Shown: positions 7,780 to 15,680 of the stretch, one piece after another
How the letters are laid out: every line of letters starts with the position of its first letter
Numbering within the stretch: the stretch's first letter is position 1
From: CAYJHC01 sp964369805
GTDB taxonomy: Bacteria > Bacillota > Clostridia > Peptostreptococcales > Anaerovoracaceae
DNA length: 41,324 nt
Assembly (NCBI GenBank): GCA_964369805.1
Contig: CAYJFM010000019.1
Span: forward strand, 1-41,324
Direction: 5' to 3'
Notes under the pieces: model-generated
Database searches by the model: none
Seen by the model: the letters and a program-made list of their open reading frames with translations, nothing else
What the model was told of the DNA's origin: nothing
Program-made: the position numbers and the translations under genes

Positions 7780-7825
7780 AAAAACGACGAATTTGAGTCA
7801 AAATTAACTCATTTTCGTCGTTTTT
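7780..7825 (-). terminator. Terminator hairpin after the sigma-54 regulator gene
   Basis: A 12-bp perfect stem, AAAAACGACGAA with TTCGTCGTTTTT, encloses a 22-nt loop that itself contains a smaller dyad. The A/T flanks provide a T-run on both strands. It lies 27 nt after the regulator stop codon and separates that transcript from the sigma-54 promoter. Confidence 0.75.
7794..7811. promoter_or_regulatory. Candidate enhancer (UAS) for the sigma-54 activator
   Basis: An 18-bp dyad, TGAGTCAAAATTAACTCA, with 7 of 9 positions symmetric, lies about 70-90 bp upstream of the -24 element. That is the normal place and size for an enhancer-binding protein site. It is nested in the terminator loop, so its symmetry could instead simply be RNA structure. 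Confidence 0.45.
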
Positions 7826-7852
7826 GACTCGCGTTGTTTAAAAATTGTAGCT

Positions 7853-9280
7853 CTACTCTTGGTCAATATATTTTCTTATTAATCTAGAAGCCTTCGATTG
7901 ACTAATACCAAGTTTTTCTGAAACTTTACGTGAACTTCTATATTTTTCATAGGTTTTAACTATTATCTCTCTTTTATATAATTCTATCATATCTTCATAG
8001 GTTTTGTCTTCAAAAAATTCAAAATTATTTCCATTTTTATTTTCACTACCTTCTTGAGAAACCATAGATTTCTCATTACTATTCACGACAATAGCATCTT
8101 CTTTTAATTCAAATAAATGTCCGGGCAAATGATATGATTTTATTTCTGCATTAGCTATTGTTACTACAAGCCTTTCAATTAAATGGGAAAGTTCTCTAAT
8201 ATTCCCTTTCCACGAGTAGTTTTTAAACACATCTATTGTTTCTTTCGAAAAAGTATGCACTTTATCATATTTTTCATTAAACTTGTTCAAATAATAATAT
8301 GCTAAAATTTCAATGTCTTTCGGTCTTTCTCTTAGTGGTGGAATAAATATTTCAAACACACTTAGCCTATAGTATAAGTCTTCCCTGTATTTTCCTTCTT
8401 CTGCTAAAGTTTTTAAATCTTTATTTGTCGCTGCTATTATCTTCACATCCACTTTAATGCTTTCAGTAGCACCAACTGGCATAATCTCTTTTTCTTGAAT
8501 AGCATGAAGTAGTTTTGTTTGTAAGGTATAAGGAAGTTCTGACACCTCATCAAGTAACAAGGTTCCTCCATCTGCAATTTGAAAGAATCCTTTTTTTCCA
8601 GCTTTCTTCGCCCCTGTAAAGGCCCCCTCTTCATACCCAAAAAACTCAGATTCCATTAACTCACTTGGTATAGCACCACAATTTACAGTAATAAAGGGGC
8701 TCTTAGATCTATTACTCTCCTGATGCATTTCTCTCGCAAGTAGGGATTTCCCCACACCGGTTTCACCTAGCAAAACAACAGGCGAGTCAACATCACATAA
8801 CTTGTCTGCAAGTTCCATAGTATCCTTCATCATTTGGCTTTTATAAACAATTGTATTTTGTAAGATGTACTTTTCATCAAACTCTTTTTTCCCTAACTCT
8901 TCTATTCTAGTATTAAGCTCATACTCCCTTACAGAAGATTCATCTCGGACGCTAGATATTACATACTTAAGATTACCCTCTTCGTCCATAATTGGAACAG
9001 TAATGCTTTCTATGGTTCCTCCCAGCTGGGTTAACTGCTTTTTCATTAAAGGTACTTTTTCTTTATATACATGGGGCAATAGCGCTGGGTACCATGCTTT
9101 TTCTCCCATCAAATCAAAGTAATTTTTACCTATCATCTTTTCTTTTGGAACACCATAATGCCTTTCACAAGCTTTGTTTATATATAGCAATTTGAATTCA
9201 CTATCCCATATGTTAATTTCATCGTGTAAATTATCTATTAAATCAATAAATTGTTCATAGTTTAAATCATTGATTACCAC
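7853..9280 (-). CDS. PAS-AAA-Fis sigma-54 dependent transcriptional activator
   Basis: A GTG start at 9280 is chosen because AAAGGAGG lies 7 nt before it; this gives 475 residues and avoids overlap with hypE. An N-terminal PAS domain (about 10-115, INIWDSEFKLLYINKACERH) is the likely sensor. The AAA+ domain has Walker A GETGVGKS (172-179), an intact GAFTGA loop (219-224) and Walker B TLLLDEV. A C-terminal Fis-type helix-turn-helix (KVSEKLGISQSKASRLI) binds DNA. Such proteins hydrolyse ATP to open sigma-54 promoters in response to a ligand. The perfect sigma-54 promoter downstream makes the radical-enzyme operon its clear target. It follows hypE by 13 nt, so it may be co-transcribed with the hyp genes. 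Confidence 0.93.
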   Translation of the reverse strand: MVINDLNYEQFIDLIDNLHDEINIWDSEFKLLYINKACERHYGVPKEKMIGKNYFDLMGEKAWYPALLPHVYKEKVPLMKKQLTQLGGTIESITVPIMDEEGNLKYVISSVRDESSVREYELNTRIEELGKKEFDEKYILQNTIVYKSQMMKDTMELADKLCDVDSPVVLLGETGVGKSLLAREMHQESNRSKSPFITVNCGAIPSELMESEFFGYEEGAFTGAKKAGKKGFFQIADGGTLLLDEVSELPYTLQTKLLHAIQEKEIMPVGATESIKVDVKIIAATNKDLKTLAEEGKYREDLYYRLSVFEIFIPPLRERPKDIEILAYYYLNKFNEKYDKVHTFSKETIDVFKNYSWKGNIRELSHLIERLVVTIANAEIKSYHLPGHLFELKEDAIVVNSNEKSMVSQEGSENKNGNNFEFFEDKTYEDMIELYKREIIVKTYEKYRSSRKVSEKLGISQSKASRLIRKYIDQE

Positions 9281-9293
9281 AACTTTACCTCCT

Positions 9294-10295
9294 TTAACAA
9301 ATCCTTGGAAGTCCCTCACCTACAAGAACATCTACCGTTCTCTTTGCACCAAGCCTAGTTTTAATTCTGACCTTTGCCTCTGTTTTATTTCCTTCTATTA
9401 TACCACCAATTATCTTTGCATTGACTCCATTTTTTGTTTTTTTCATCAGTTCTAAAGCTTTAGTTCCATCTTCTTCTGAGACAATCGCTATCATCTTACC
9501 TTCATTACCCATATATAGTGGGTCTAGTCCTAGTATATCCGCAAATCCTTGGACAGCTCCAGCTACAGGAAGACTTTCTTCGTCTATAATTATCCCGCAG
9601 TCCGATGAACTAGCAACCTCGTTTAGTATGGTCCCAAGCCCTCCTCTTGTAACATCCCTCATTGCTTTAACATTAATACCATTATCTAAAAGGCTATTTG
9701 TAATATCTGAAAGTACAGCACAATCACTTATAATTTCATTTTCTATATTCATCCTTGCACTTAAAATAGCTGCGTGATGATCTCCTAAGGTTCCTGATAG
9801 AATAACTATATCTCCTGTCTCACAGTTGGAAACACTGATGTTTCTATTCCCTTTTTCCTTTACAAAGGTGCCAATCCCTGTAACATTTACAATTAACCCC
9901 CCTTTACCTTCCACAACTTTTGTATCGCCTGCAACAAAAACTACACCCGCTTCCTTTGCAGTCTCAGCCATGCTAGATACAATTTTCTCTAAAACTTCAA
10001 CTTCAAGCCCAGTTTCTAGAACAAAACCACAGGTAAGATATTTAGGTTTTGATCCCATCATCAAGAGGTCATTTACAGTTCCGCATACTGCCAGTTTTCC
10101 AATGTCACCACCAGGAAAAATTATAGGGTCAACCACAAAAGAGTCAGTAGAACAAACTATCTGTTCAGACACATTAAGTAAAGCACCATCCTCCATTTTG
10201 TCAAGTATTTCATTTGTAAAGTGCTTGGCAAAAACATCTTCCATTAGCTTTGCTGATGCCTTTCCTCCACTTCCATGAGCCATTTCAATTTTCAT
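9294..10295 (-). CDS. hypE: Hydrogenase maturation protein HypE (carbamoyl dehydratase)
   Basis: The start at 10295 (MKIEMAHGSGGK) is chosen because AGGAGG lies just before it and it falls 8 nt after the hypD stop; a longer frame would overlap hypD. About 333 residues, normal for HypE. It has the AHGSGGK N-terminus and PurM/SelD-like ATP-binding motifs (GTVNDLLMMGSKP, AGDTKVVEGKG). The C-terminus PRIC carries the Cys that receives the carbamoyl group from HypF and is dehydrated to thiocyanate, giving the CN ligands of the NiFe centre. The PRIC tail separates it from SelD. Last hyp gene; the sigma-54 activator follows directly. Confidence 0.95.
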   Translation of the reverse strand: MKIEMAHGSGGKASAKLMEDVFAKHFTNEILDKMEDGALLNVSEQIVCSTDSFVVDPIIFPGGDIGKLAVCGTVNDLLMMGSKPKYLTCGFVLETGLEVEVLEKIVSSMAETAKEAGVVFVAGDTKVVEGKGGLIVNVTGIGTFVKEKGNRNISVSNCETGDIVILSGTLGDHHAAILSARMNIENEIISDCAVLSDITNSLLDNGINVKAMRDVTRGGLGTILNEVASSSDCGIIIDEESLPVAGAVQGFADILGLDPLYMGNEGKMIAIVSEEDGTKALELMKKTKNGVNAKIIGGIIEGNKTEAKVRIKTRLGAKRTVDVLVGEGLPRIC

Positions 10296-10303
10296 TTTTC
10301 CTC

Positions 10304-11359
10304 CTAGTTTCTGTACCATATACCGCAGGCTCCCTCTTCGGAGACCATACAAGGCCCCATCGGATTAAGGGGCGTGCAAACCTTTCTAAACATAGGGCAC
10401 TCCTCCGGTGTTATTTTTCCAATAATAACTTCCTTACAAAGGCAGCCTTCACTTAGTTTCTCATCCTTATCGAGCGCGAAACTTCCACCGTCAAACTTTT
10501 CAAACTCCGTCTTAAGATAAAGTCCAGAGTCCTCGATTGCTCCCATTCCTCTCCAAGTAGCATTTCCAAGTTTATACACCTCGTCAAGAACAGCCTGAGC
10601 CTTTAAGTTTCCTAAATCTTGCACAGCATTCTTATATAAATTTACAGCTTCAAACCTACCGTCTTCGATTTGCCTAACGATACTGTAAATAGCAGCTAAA
10701 ATATGCTCTTCTGAAAAGCCAGCAACAACAAAAGGCTTTTTGTATTCCTTTGCAAGAACATCATAAAATTTACTGCCAATAATCGTACTCACATGCCCCG
10801 GGCAAATAAATCCGTCAATCCTATAGTCCCCTCTAGTGTTTTCGCAAATCCATCTTAAGGGCTTTTCAATAGTTTTAAGGGCTGTTAATATTTTAAGGTT
10901 TTCAAGGCCTCTTGCCTCCGCTTCCTTTACAACAAGACCGTATATTGGTGCTGTAGTTTCAAATCCAACTCCAGCAATCACATAAGTTACATCTTTGTTT
11001 TCTTCAGCCTTTTTTATACCCTCAAATGGAGAATACATGATTTCAACAGAAGCTCCCTCTCCCTTTGCTCTACTAAGATTACCTTTACTACCAGGTACCT
11101 TTAGCATATCACCAAAGGTTAAGAGTATATGTTTTTCTCTATTTGCAAATTCAATACACTTGTCAATATATTCAGTAGGTGTAACACAAACAGGACATCC
11201 TGGCCCTGAAATCAGTTTGATTTTTGGAGAAATCAAGTCCCTAATCCCCCCCTTAAAAATAGCGGCAGTGTGTGTACCACAAACTTCCATCAAAGACAAT
11301 GTTTCACCGTCATATTCACTTAAGTATTTGATGATTTTTTCTATATTAATCTGTTCCAT
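10304..11359 (-). CDS. hypD: Hydrogenase maturation protein HypD (Fe-S scaffold)
   Basis: A 351-residue cytoplasmic protein of normal length. It shows the HypD signatures MEVCGTHT, GPGCPVCVTP, and DGFICPGHVSTIIG, plus the C-terminal cysteines (CLCKEV, CPMFRKVC, CGIW) that bind its [4Fe-4S] cluster. With HypC it holds the iron atom while CN and CO ligands are assembled. It begins 6 nt after hypC, whose end supplies a GGAGCGGGAA ribosome binding site. Confidence 0.97.
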   Translation of the reverse strand: MEQINIEKIIKYLSEYDGETLSLMEVCGTHTAAIFKGGIRDLISPKIKLISGPGCPVCVTPTEYIDKCIEFANREKHILLTFGDMLKVPGSKGNLSRAKGEGASVEIMYSPFEGIKKAEENKDVTYVIAGVGFETTAPIYGLVVKEAEARGLENLKILTALKTIEKPLRWICENTRGDYRIDGFICPGHVSTIIGSKFYDVLAKEYKKPFVVAGFSEEHILAAIYSIVRQIEDGRFEAVNLYKNAVQDLGNLKAQAVLDEVYKLGNATWRGMGAIEDSGLYLKTEFEKFDGGSFALDKDEKLSEGCLCKEVIIGKITPEECPMFRKVCTPLNPMGPCMVSEEGACGIWYRN

Positions 11360-11365
11360 GATGCG

Positions 11366-11590
11366 CTACATTCCCGCTCCAATTTCTTCAATATCTTTAA
11401 AAATCTCAATTAGCTCTTCTGCTCTTTCCTTTTCCATCACTTCAAGGGCACATCCCGCATGAACCAACACATACTGACCCACCTTAGCTTCAATTAACCC
11501 CGTATTAACATCTACAACATTTCCATTAAAGTCTGCTTTCGCCATGTTGCCTTCCACAGATACTATTCTTCCTGGCATCGCTATACACAT
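11366..11590 (-). CDS. hypC: Hydrogenase maturation chaperone HypC
   Basis: The start at 11590 is chosen because HypC needs Cys at position 2 after the initiator Met: it gives MCIAMPGRI, and GGAGG lies 6 nt before it. 74 residues, normal for the HypC/HybG family. It is a small OB-fold chaperone that binds the Fe(CN)2CO unit with HypD and delivers it to the large subunit of a NiFe hydrogenase. Its leader carries an imperfect tandem repeat (11608-11658). Confidence 0.95.
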   Translation of the reverse strand: MCIAMPGRIVSVEGNMAKADFNGNVVDVNTGLIEAKVGQYVLVHAGCALEVMEKERAEELIEIFKDIEEIGAGM

Positions 11591-11607
11591 ATTTACCTCC
11601 ACTTACC

Positions 11608-11658
11608 TATCTTCTCTATTTACTCTCTAATACACTATATCTTCTATTTATTCTCTAA
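11608..11658. repeat. Imperfect tandem repeat in the hypF-hypC gap
   Basis: Two copies of a pyrimidine-rich unit, 11608-11630 (23 nt) and 11638-11658 (21 nt), differ by a 2-nt deletion and one substitution. The 100-nt gap is the longest inside the hyp operon, and the repeat is just upstream of the hypC ribosome binding site. No function is known. Confidence 0.6.
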
Positions 11659-11702
11659 CCTTTAAGGGTACACTCCAATTTTTAGCCTTTACATTCAAAC
11701 AG

Positions 11703-14033
11703 CTACCTGTTATCCACAATAGCTAAATATGCCTGCCCTAAGCTTATCCCCCCATCATTGGGGCTAACACTTATATTATAAAGCACCTTAAACCCTTCAC
11801 CTCTAAGGAGCTTTAGACTTTCCTCCATTAAAATTTTATTTTGGAACACACCACCTGACAACGCAACCTTGTCTACACCAAATTTTTCTCTAGCTTTGAT
11901 AGCTTCACGACACACTGTAGCAGCCACTTCTTTGTGAAATTTAAAAGCAAGCCATGCATTTTCCTCAGTTGTTTTACCTCTTAGGTAAGCTCTCGCTAGG
12001 TCTTCAAGTTCCATAGCACATCGCCCTTCATAGTCATTTTCTCCGCAAATTCCAAGCATAGCTGAAACTCCGTCAAAAAGTCGTCCCATACTTGAACTGG
12101 CTGTCGTATTTATTCTATGTCTAATTCCAGCCGAAGCAATTTTTAAAGTCTCAACATTAGCATACTTTTCCAATGTTCTATTTTTTAAAGAGTAGTCTAC
12201 TATTTCCTTTATATCAACTGTAAACTCTTCGCATTCTTTGCTGTTGTGACCTTCATCATAGCACCGGACAACATTATCTACCTTATCTATCCAGCCTTCC
12301 ATGTAACTTAAAGCTGGCCTATAAGCTTCCTTCGCCCCTAAATTGCCTCCTAAAAGCTCAATATATTTAAGGTGAGAAAGCCTTTTGTAGTTTGGCCCTT
12401 CACAAAGCAAAATTTCTCCGCCCCAAATATTATCATCATCTCCATAGCCTGTTCCATCCAATGCAATTCCAATAACAGGTCCTTTTTCTCCATGTTCCGC
12501 CATCACACTACCAATGTGGCTATGATGGTGCTGAATTTCTTTTAGCGTAACCCCTCTTTCTTTAGCCATATTTCTAGCTTCTATGCTAGTCCAATATTTA
12601 GGGTGCTTATCACAAAGCACCTGGTTAGGGTTAATATCAAAAAAACTCTCTAACCTCTTATCACTTTCTAAAAAAAGTCTTCCGCTTCTTTCTTCTTCAA
12701 CATCCCCAAAGAATTGGCTAACATAAGCGAAGCCTCCTTTTGTCAAAGTAAAAGAATTTTTCAAATCTCCACCAACCGCTAAAACTTCTTCCCCACTATT
12801 TTCATTTATAAAAATAGGAATAGGGGTGTACCCTTTAGCCCTTCTAATGACCTGGGGTTTTCCATCGATTACCCTCATCACTGAGTCATCAATAGGTGTA
12901 AGAATTCTTCTTTCATTATATACTATATATTCAATTAGTTTTTCTTTTTCAAAAAAAACTTCCATTTCGCTATCATCAGTAATTATTGGCTGCGAAGATA
13001 TATTGCAGCTAGTAAAAATTAAAGGTTTCCCTACTTCTTCAATGAGCAAATTTTGTGCAGCAAAGCTAGGTAAAAAAGCACCAATATGAACACTACTCTC
13101 CTTATTCTCAAGTAGAACAATAGGCCTTGCTTTAGAGGTGAGAAGTTTTTCCTCAACTTGGTCTACATAGTTTTCTTTTTTTATTGCAGCAATTGAAGGG
13201 TACATAATAGCAAAAGGTTTATTTTCTCTGCCTTTAATCTCTCTTAACTTTGAAATAGCTTCTTCATTCGTGCTATCACAAACTAAATTGTATCCACCTA
13301 CTGCTTTAAAAGCAATTATCCCTCCATCTAAAATGGAATTGGCTGCATTCGTTATAATTTCATCAGATTTTTCTCTCGTGCTACCTTTAAGCAGACCGCT
13401 TGCATCTTCTTCTCCAGCATTACTAATATTTTGCTTCCCTCTACTCTTCATGAGCAGTATAGGTCCACAATCCATACAAGAAATGGTTTGTGCATGGTAT
13501 CTTCTATCATTAATATCTGTATATTCTTTGTTACACTTAGGACACATTGGGAAATCCTTCATGGTAGTTCTTTCTCTATCATATGGAAGATTATTTATTA
13601 TTGTATACCTAGGCCCGCAAAGCATGCAGCTAACAAAGGGATGTCTGTGTCTTGGGTTGCTTTTGTCCCTAAGTTCCTCCATGCATTTCTCACAGGTTGC
13701 AATATCAGATGGAATCATAGCTATTTCTGAGTTTAGATCTGAATTAAGGCAAGAACTTTCATCTATTCTAAATTCTTTAAAATTTGCACATTCGACCACC
13801 TCTCTTGTGAGATGAAGAATCTCAGCTGGCGCCTTCACATTTTTTTCTACTCTTTGTACAAACTCATCTATTTTTCTTTTTTCCGCACTAACTTTAATAG
13901 AAACAAGGCCACCCATGTTTTTCACATAGCCAGCCAAGTTTAATTCACTTGCTACCTTAGCAACCATAGGTCTAAAACCAACACCTTGAACTATTCCCCA
14001 AATTTTAATTTCTTCAGTTACCTTTTGATTCAT
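11703..14033 (-). CDS. hypF: Carbamoyltransferase HypF
   Basis: A 776-residue protein with the four-part HypF layout. The N-terminal acylphosphatase domain (about 1-90) has GIVQGVGFRPMV. Two zinc-finger-like segments with CEKC/CMLCGP and CPKC/CMDCGP pairs span about 113-190. A YrdC-like domain follows (about 220-410), and a Kae1-like carbamoyltransferase domain with HHHSHIGSVMAEHG closes the protein. It uses carbamoyl phosphate and ATP to make carbamoyl-adenylate and passes the carbamoyl group to the HypE C-terminal Cys. It lies 8 nt after hypB. Carbamoyl phosphate is also the substrate of the nearby pyrB, a metabolic link but not evidence of shared control. Confidence 0.97.
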   Translation of the reverse strand: MNQKVTEEIKIWGIVQGVGFRPMVAKVASELNLAGYVKNMGGLVSIKVSAEKRKIDEFVQRVEKNVKAPAEILHLTREVVECANFKEFRIDESSCLNSDLNSEIAMIPSDIATCEKCMEELRDKSNPRHRHPFVSCMLCGPRYTIINNLPYDRERTTMKDFPMCPKCNKEYTDINDRRYHAQTISCMDCGPILLMKSRGKQNISNAGEEDASGLLKGSTREKSDEIITNAANSILDGGIIAFKAVGGYNLVCDSTNEEAISKLREIKGRENKPFAIMYPSIAAIKKENYVDQVEEKLLTSKARPIVLLENKESSVHIGAFLPSFAAQNLLIEEVGKPLIFTSCNISSQPIITDDSEMEVFFEKEKLIEYIVYNERRILTPIDDSVMRVIDGKPQVIRRAKGYTPIPIFINENSGEEVLAVGGDLKNSFTLTKGGFAYVSQFFGDVEEERSGRLFLESDKRLESFFDINPNQVLCDKHPKYWTSIEARNMAKERGVTLKEIQHHHSHIGSVMAEHGEKGPVIGIALDGTGYGDDDNIWGGEILLCEGPNYKRLSHLKYIELLGGNLGAKEAYRPALSYMEGWIDKVDNVVRCYDEGHNSKECEEFTVDIKEIVDYSLKNRTLEKYANVETLKIASAGIRHRINTTASSSMGRLFDGVSAMLGICGENDYEGRCAMELEDLARAYLRGKTTEENAWLAFKFHKEVAATVCREAIKAREKFGVDKVALSGGVFQNKILMEESLKLLRGEGFKVLYNISVSPNDGGISLGQAYLAIVDNR

Positions 14034-14041
14034 TTTATATG

Positions 14042-14713
14042 CTACTGTACCGAGTTATATTTTTCTATAAACCATTTTGTTAGTTCTTCAAAGCCCTCAC
14101 CAGTTGTGCCAGATACTTTAAAAACAGGTACATCCTTATTTAGTGCTCTAATTCCTTTCATAAAAAAGTCTTCATCAAAATTCAAATACGGTATTAAATC
14201 TACTTTATTTAATACAATTACATCCGCTTTTTCGAAAGCCAATGGGTATTTATAAGGCTTATCACTTCCTTCAGTTACAGTAGAAATAAGCATTTTAACA
14301 TGTTCCCCAATGCTAAATTCTGCTGGGCATACTAAGTTTCCTATATTTTCAATGAACATCACACCTTTATCTTTTATATCCATATGACTTATCATATGGT
14401 CTATCATAGGAGCATCAAGATGGCAAGCTCCATATGTATTGATTTGGAAAGTTTCAATACCCATTGAATTTAGGTCTTGAGTATCAATGTCAGACTCTAT
14501 ATCCCCTTCAATCACATAAGATTTTATTCCTCCATCCTTTTCTAAACCCTTAATTAAATTTTTTAGAGTCGTAGTCTTTCCAACACCAGGTGCTCCCATT
14601 TCATTAACTACTAAAATCCCCTTTTTTTCTAAATTTTCATTTATATGCTCTGCAATGTGATCGTTTTCGTCTAAAATACCTTCCATTACATTAATTTTTC
14701 TTACATCATGCAT
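14042..14713 (-). CDS. hypB: Hydrogenase nickel-insertion GTPase HypB
   Basis: A 223-residue G3E-family GTPase. P-loop MGAPGVGKTT near residues 40-49, the metal-site motif GACHLDA, the IENIGNLVCPA segment with its Cys, and the guanine-recognition NKVDLIPY are all present. With HypA it delivers nickel to the hydrogenase large subunit. It has no N-terminal His-rich nickel store and no N-terminal CxxCGC motif, so it is the short form. AGAGGAAT precedes the ATG. Confidence 0.96.
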   Translation of the reverse strand: MHDVRKINVMEGILDENDHIAEHINENLEKKGILVVNEMGAPGVGKTTTLKNLIKGLEKDGGIKSYVIEGDIESDIDTQDLNSMGIETFQINTYGACHLDAPMIDHMISHMDIKDKGVMFIENIGNLVCPAEFSIGEHVKMLISTVTEGSDKPYKYPLAFEKADVIVLNKVDLIPYLNFDEDFFMKGIRALNKDVPVFKVSGTTGEGFEELTKWFIEKYNSVQ

Positions 14714-14753
14714 TATTCTATTCCTCTCTTTTTAAGCCAACTTTGAAGTTTTA

Positions 14754-15095
14754 TTACTCTACATCTATAGTTTCTATGTAAAATTCTTTGCCAATTTCGG
14801 AAGGTCCACCTTCTCCACCACAGAACTCACATTCAAATGACAATGGTTTTTTGTAAAAAAATTCACCGCAATCCCTGCATTCTAGTTTTGGCTTTACCCT
14901 AATAATATTAATTTTAGCACCTTCACAAAGAGTATCTTTTGCAATAATGTCAAAGTACATATGAATTGATTCACCTACAAATCCAGAATAGTCTCCTACT
15001 ACAAGATCAATATTCTTTACCTTTTCTGCACCTGCATCTACGCAGTGCTTTTCAGCAATCTTAATTATCTGCTGAGTTATTGGATATTCGTGCAT
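14754..15095 (-). CDS. hypA: Hydrogenase nickel metallochaperone HypA
   Basis: 113 residues, as expected for HypA. It starts MHEYPIT, with His2 the known nickel ligand, and has the zinc-binding pairs CRDC and CEFC near residues 73-93. It is the first gene of hypA-B-F-C-D-E and has AAGGAGG before the ATG. Upstream lie a housekeeping-type promoter and a Rex-like operator. Confidence 0.95.
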   Translation of the reverse strand: MHEYPITQQIIKIAEKHCVDAGAEKVKNIDLVVGDYSGFVGESIHMYFDIIAKDTLCEGAKINIIRVKPKLECRDCGEFFYKKPLSFECEFCGGEGGPSEIGKEFYIETIDVE

Positions 15096-15121
15096 ATTGC
15101 CTCCTTCTAATCAATAAATTA

Positions 15122-15149
15122 ATTATATATTTTTTTCACAGTTTGTGCA
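15122..15149 (-). promoter_or_regulatory. Promoter of the hyp operon
   Basis: Minus strand TTGCAC (15144-15149), 16 nt spacer, TATAAT (15122-15127), about 27 nt before the hypA ATG. It follows the pyr terminator, so hyp is an independent transcription unit. Confidence 0.75.
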
Positions 15150-15159
15150 AGAATTCACA
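15142..15159. promoter_or_regulatory. Candidate Rex (NADH-sensing repressor) operator
   Basis: TTGTGCAAGAATTCACAA matches the general Rex consensus TTGTGAA-N4-TTCACAA at all defined positions but one. It overlaps the -35 box of the hyp promoter, where a repressor would block RNA polymerase. Rex releases DNA when NADH/NAD+ is high and controls hydrogen and fermentation genes in Clostridia. Confidence 0.6.
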
Positions 15160-15182
15160 AGGTCAAAACGCCCTATTCTCAT

Positions 15183-15220
15183 AAAAAAAGCCCCTTATGC
15201 TAACTTGCACAGAGGCTTTT
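15183..15220 (-). terminator. Terminator of pyrF-pyrE-pyrB-pyrI
   Basis: On the minus strand AAAAGCCTCT pairs with AGGGGCTTTT across a 15-nt loop and is followed by a run of T. It lies 16 nt after pyrI. Confidence 0.85.
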
Positions 15221-15235
15221 CTCAATTTTTTCTAT

Positions 15236-15670
15236 TTATCTTTTGGTCCAGTCTTGCTTATATGTTCCATCGCAGTACGAGCATCTGTAAATTTTCTTTT
15301 CCCTATCTACTAATTTGAATGAGTGCACCATTCCTTGCTCTATAGAAGATATGCATCTTGGGTTTTTGCATTTAATTACTCCTGTTAATTCCTCTGGTAG
15401 GCTTAATTTCACTTTGTTTTTTAGCCCCCCATTTTTAACAACGTTAACAGTAATTCGGTCATCAATAAACCCTAGTGCATCCATGTTTAAATCTAGGTCT
15501 GTATCTATTTTAATAATATCTTTTTTGCCCATTTTTTCCGATGCAACATTTTTCATAATTGCTACAGTGCAGTCTAATTTTTCAAGCTGTAGCAAGTCAT
15601 AAATTCTCATAGAAGTTCCTGCTTTAATATGATCTAGTACTATTCCATTATTTACTCCATCTAATCTCAT
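15236..15670 (-). CDS. pyrI: Aspartate carbamoyltransferase regulatory chain
   Basis: About 144 residues. The N-terminal nucleotide-binding domain includes GIVLDHIKAG. The C-terminal zinc domain has CKNPRC and CSYC, the four Cys that hold zinc and contact the catalytic chain. This makes the pyrB product an allosteric ATCase of the E. coli type (CTP inhibition, ATP activation are known for the family). Two adjacent ATGs exist; 15670 is preferred because AGGAGG is then 6 nt away. It sits about 10 nt after pyrB. Confidence 0.95.
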   Translation of the reverse strand: MRLDGVNNGIVLDHIKAGTSMRIYDLLQLEKLDCTVAIMKNVASEKMGKKDIIKIDTDLDLNMDALGFIDDRITVNVVKNGGLKNKVKLSLPEELTGVIKCKNPRCISSIEQGMVHSFKLVDREKKIYRCSYCDGTYKQDWTKR

Positions 15671-15680
15671 CATCTACCTC

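Noticed and set aside
9281..9319. ATG at 9319 as the start of the sigma-54 regulator
   Set aside because: It overlaps hypE; the GTG at 9280 has AAAGGAGG at ideal distance.
9294..10352. SelD (selenophosphate synthetase) for the PurM-like protein
   Set aside because: The PRIC C-terminus, AHGSGGK start and hypD next to it identify HypE.
11608..11658. CRISPR-like repeat
   Set aside because: Only two imperfect copies with a 7-nt gap; no spacers and no cas genes.
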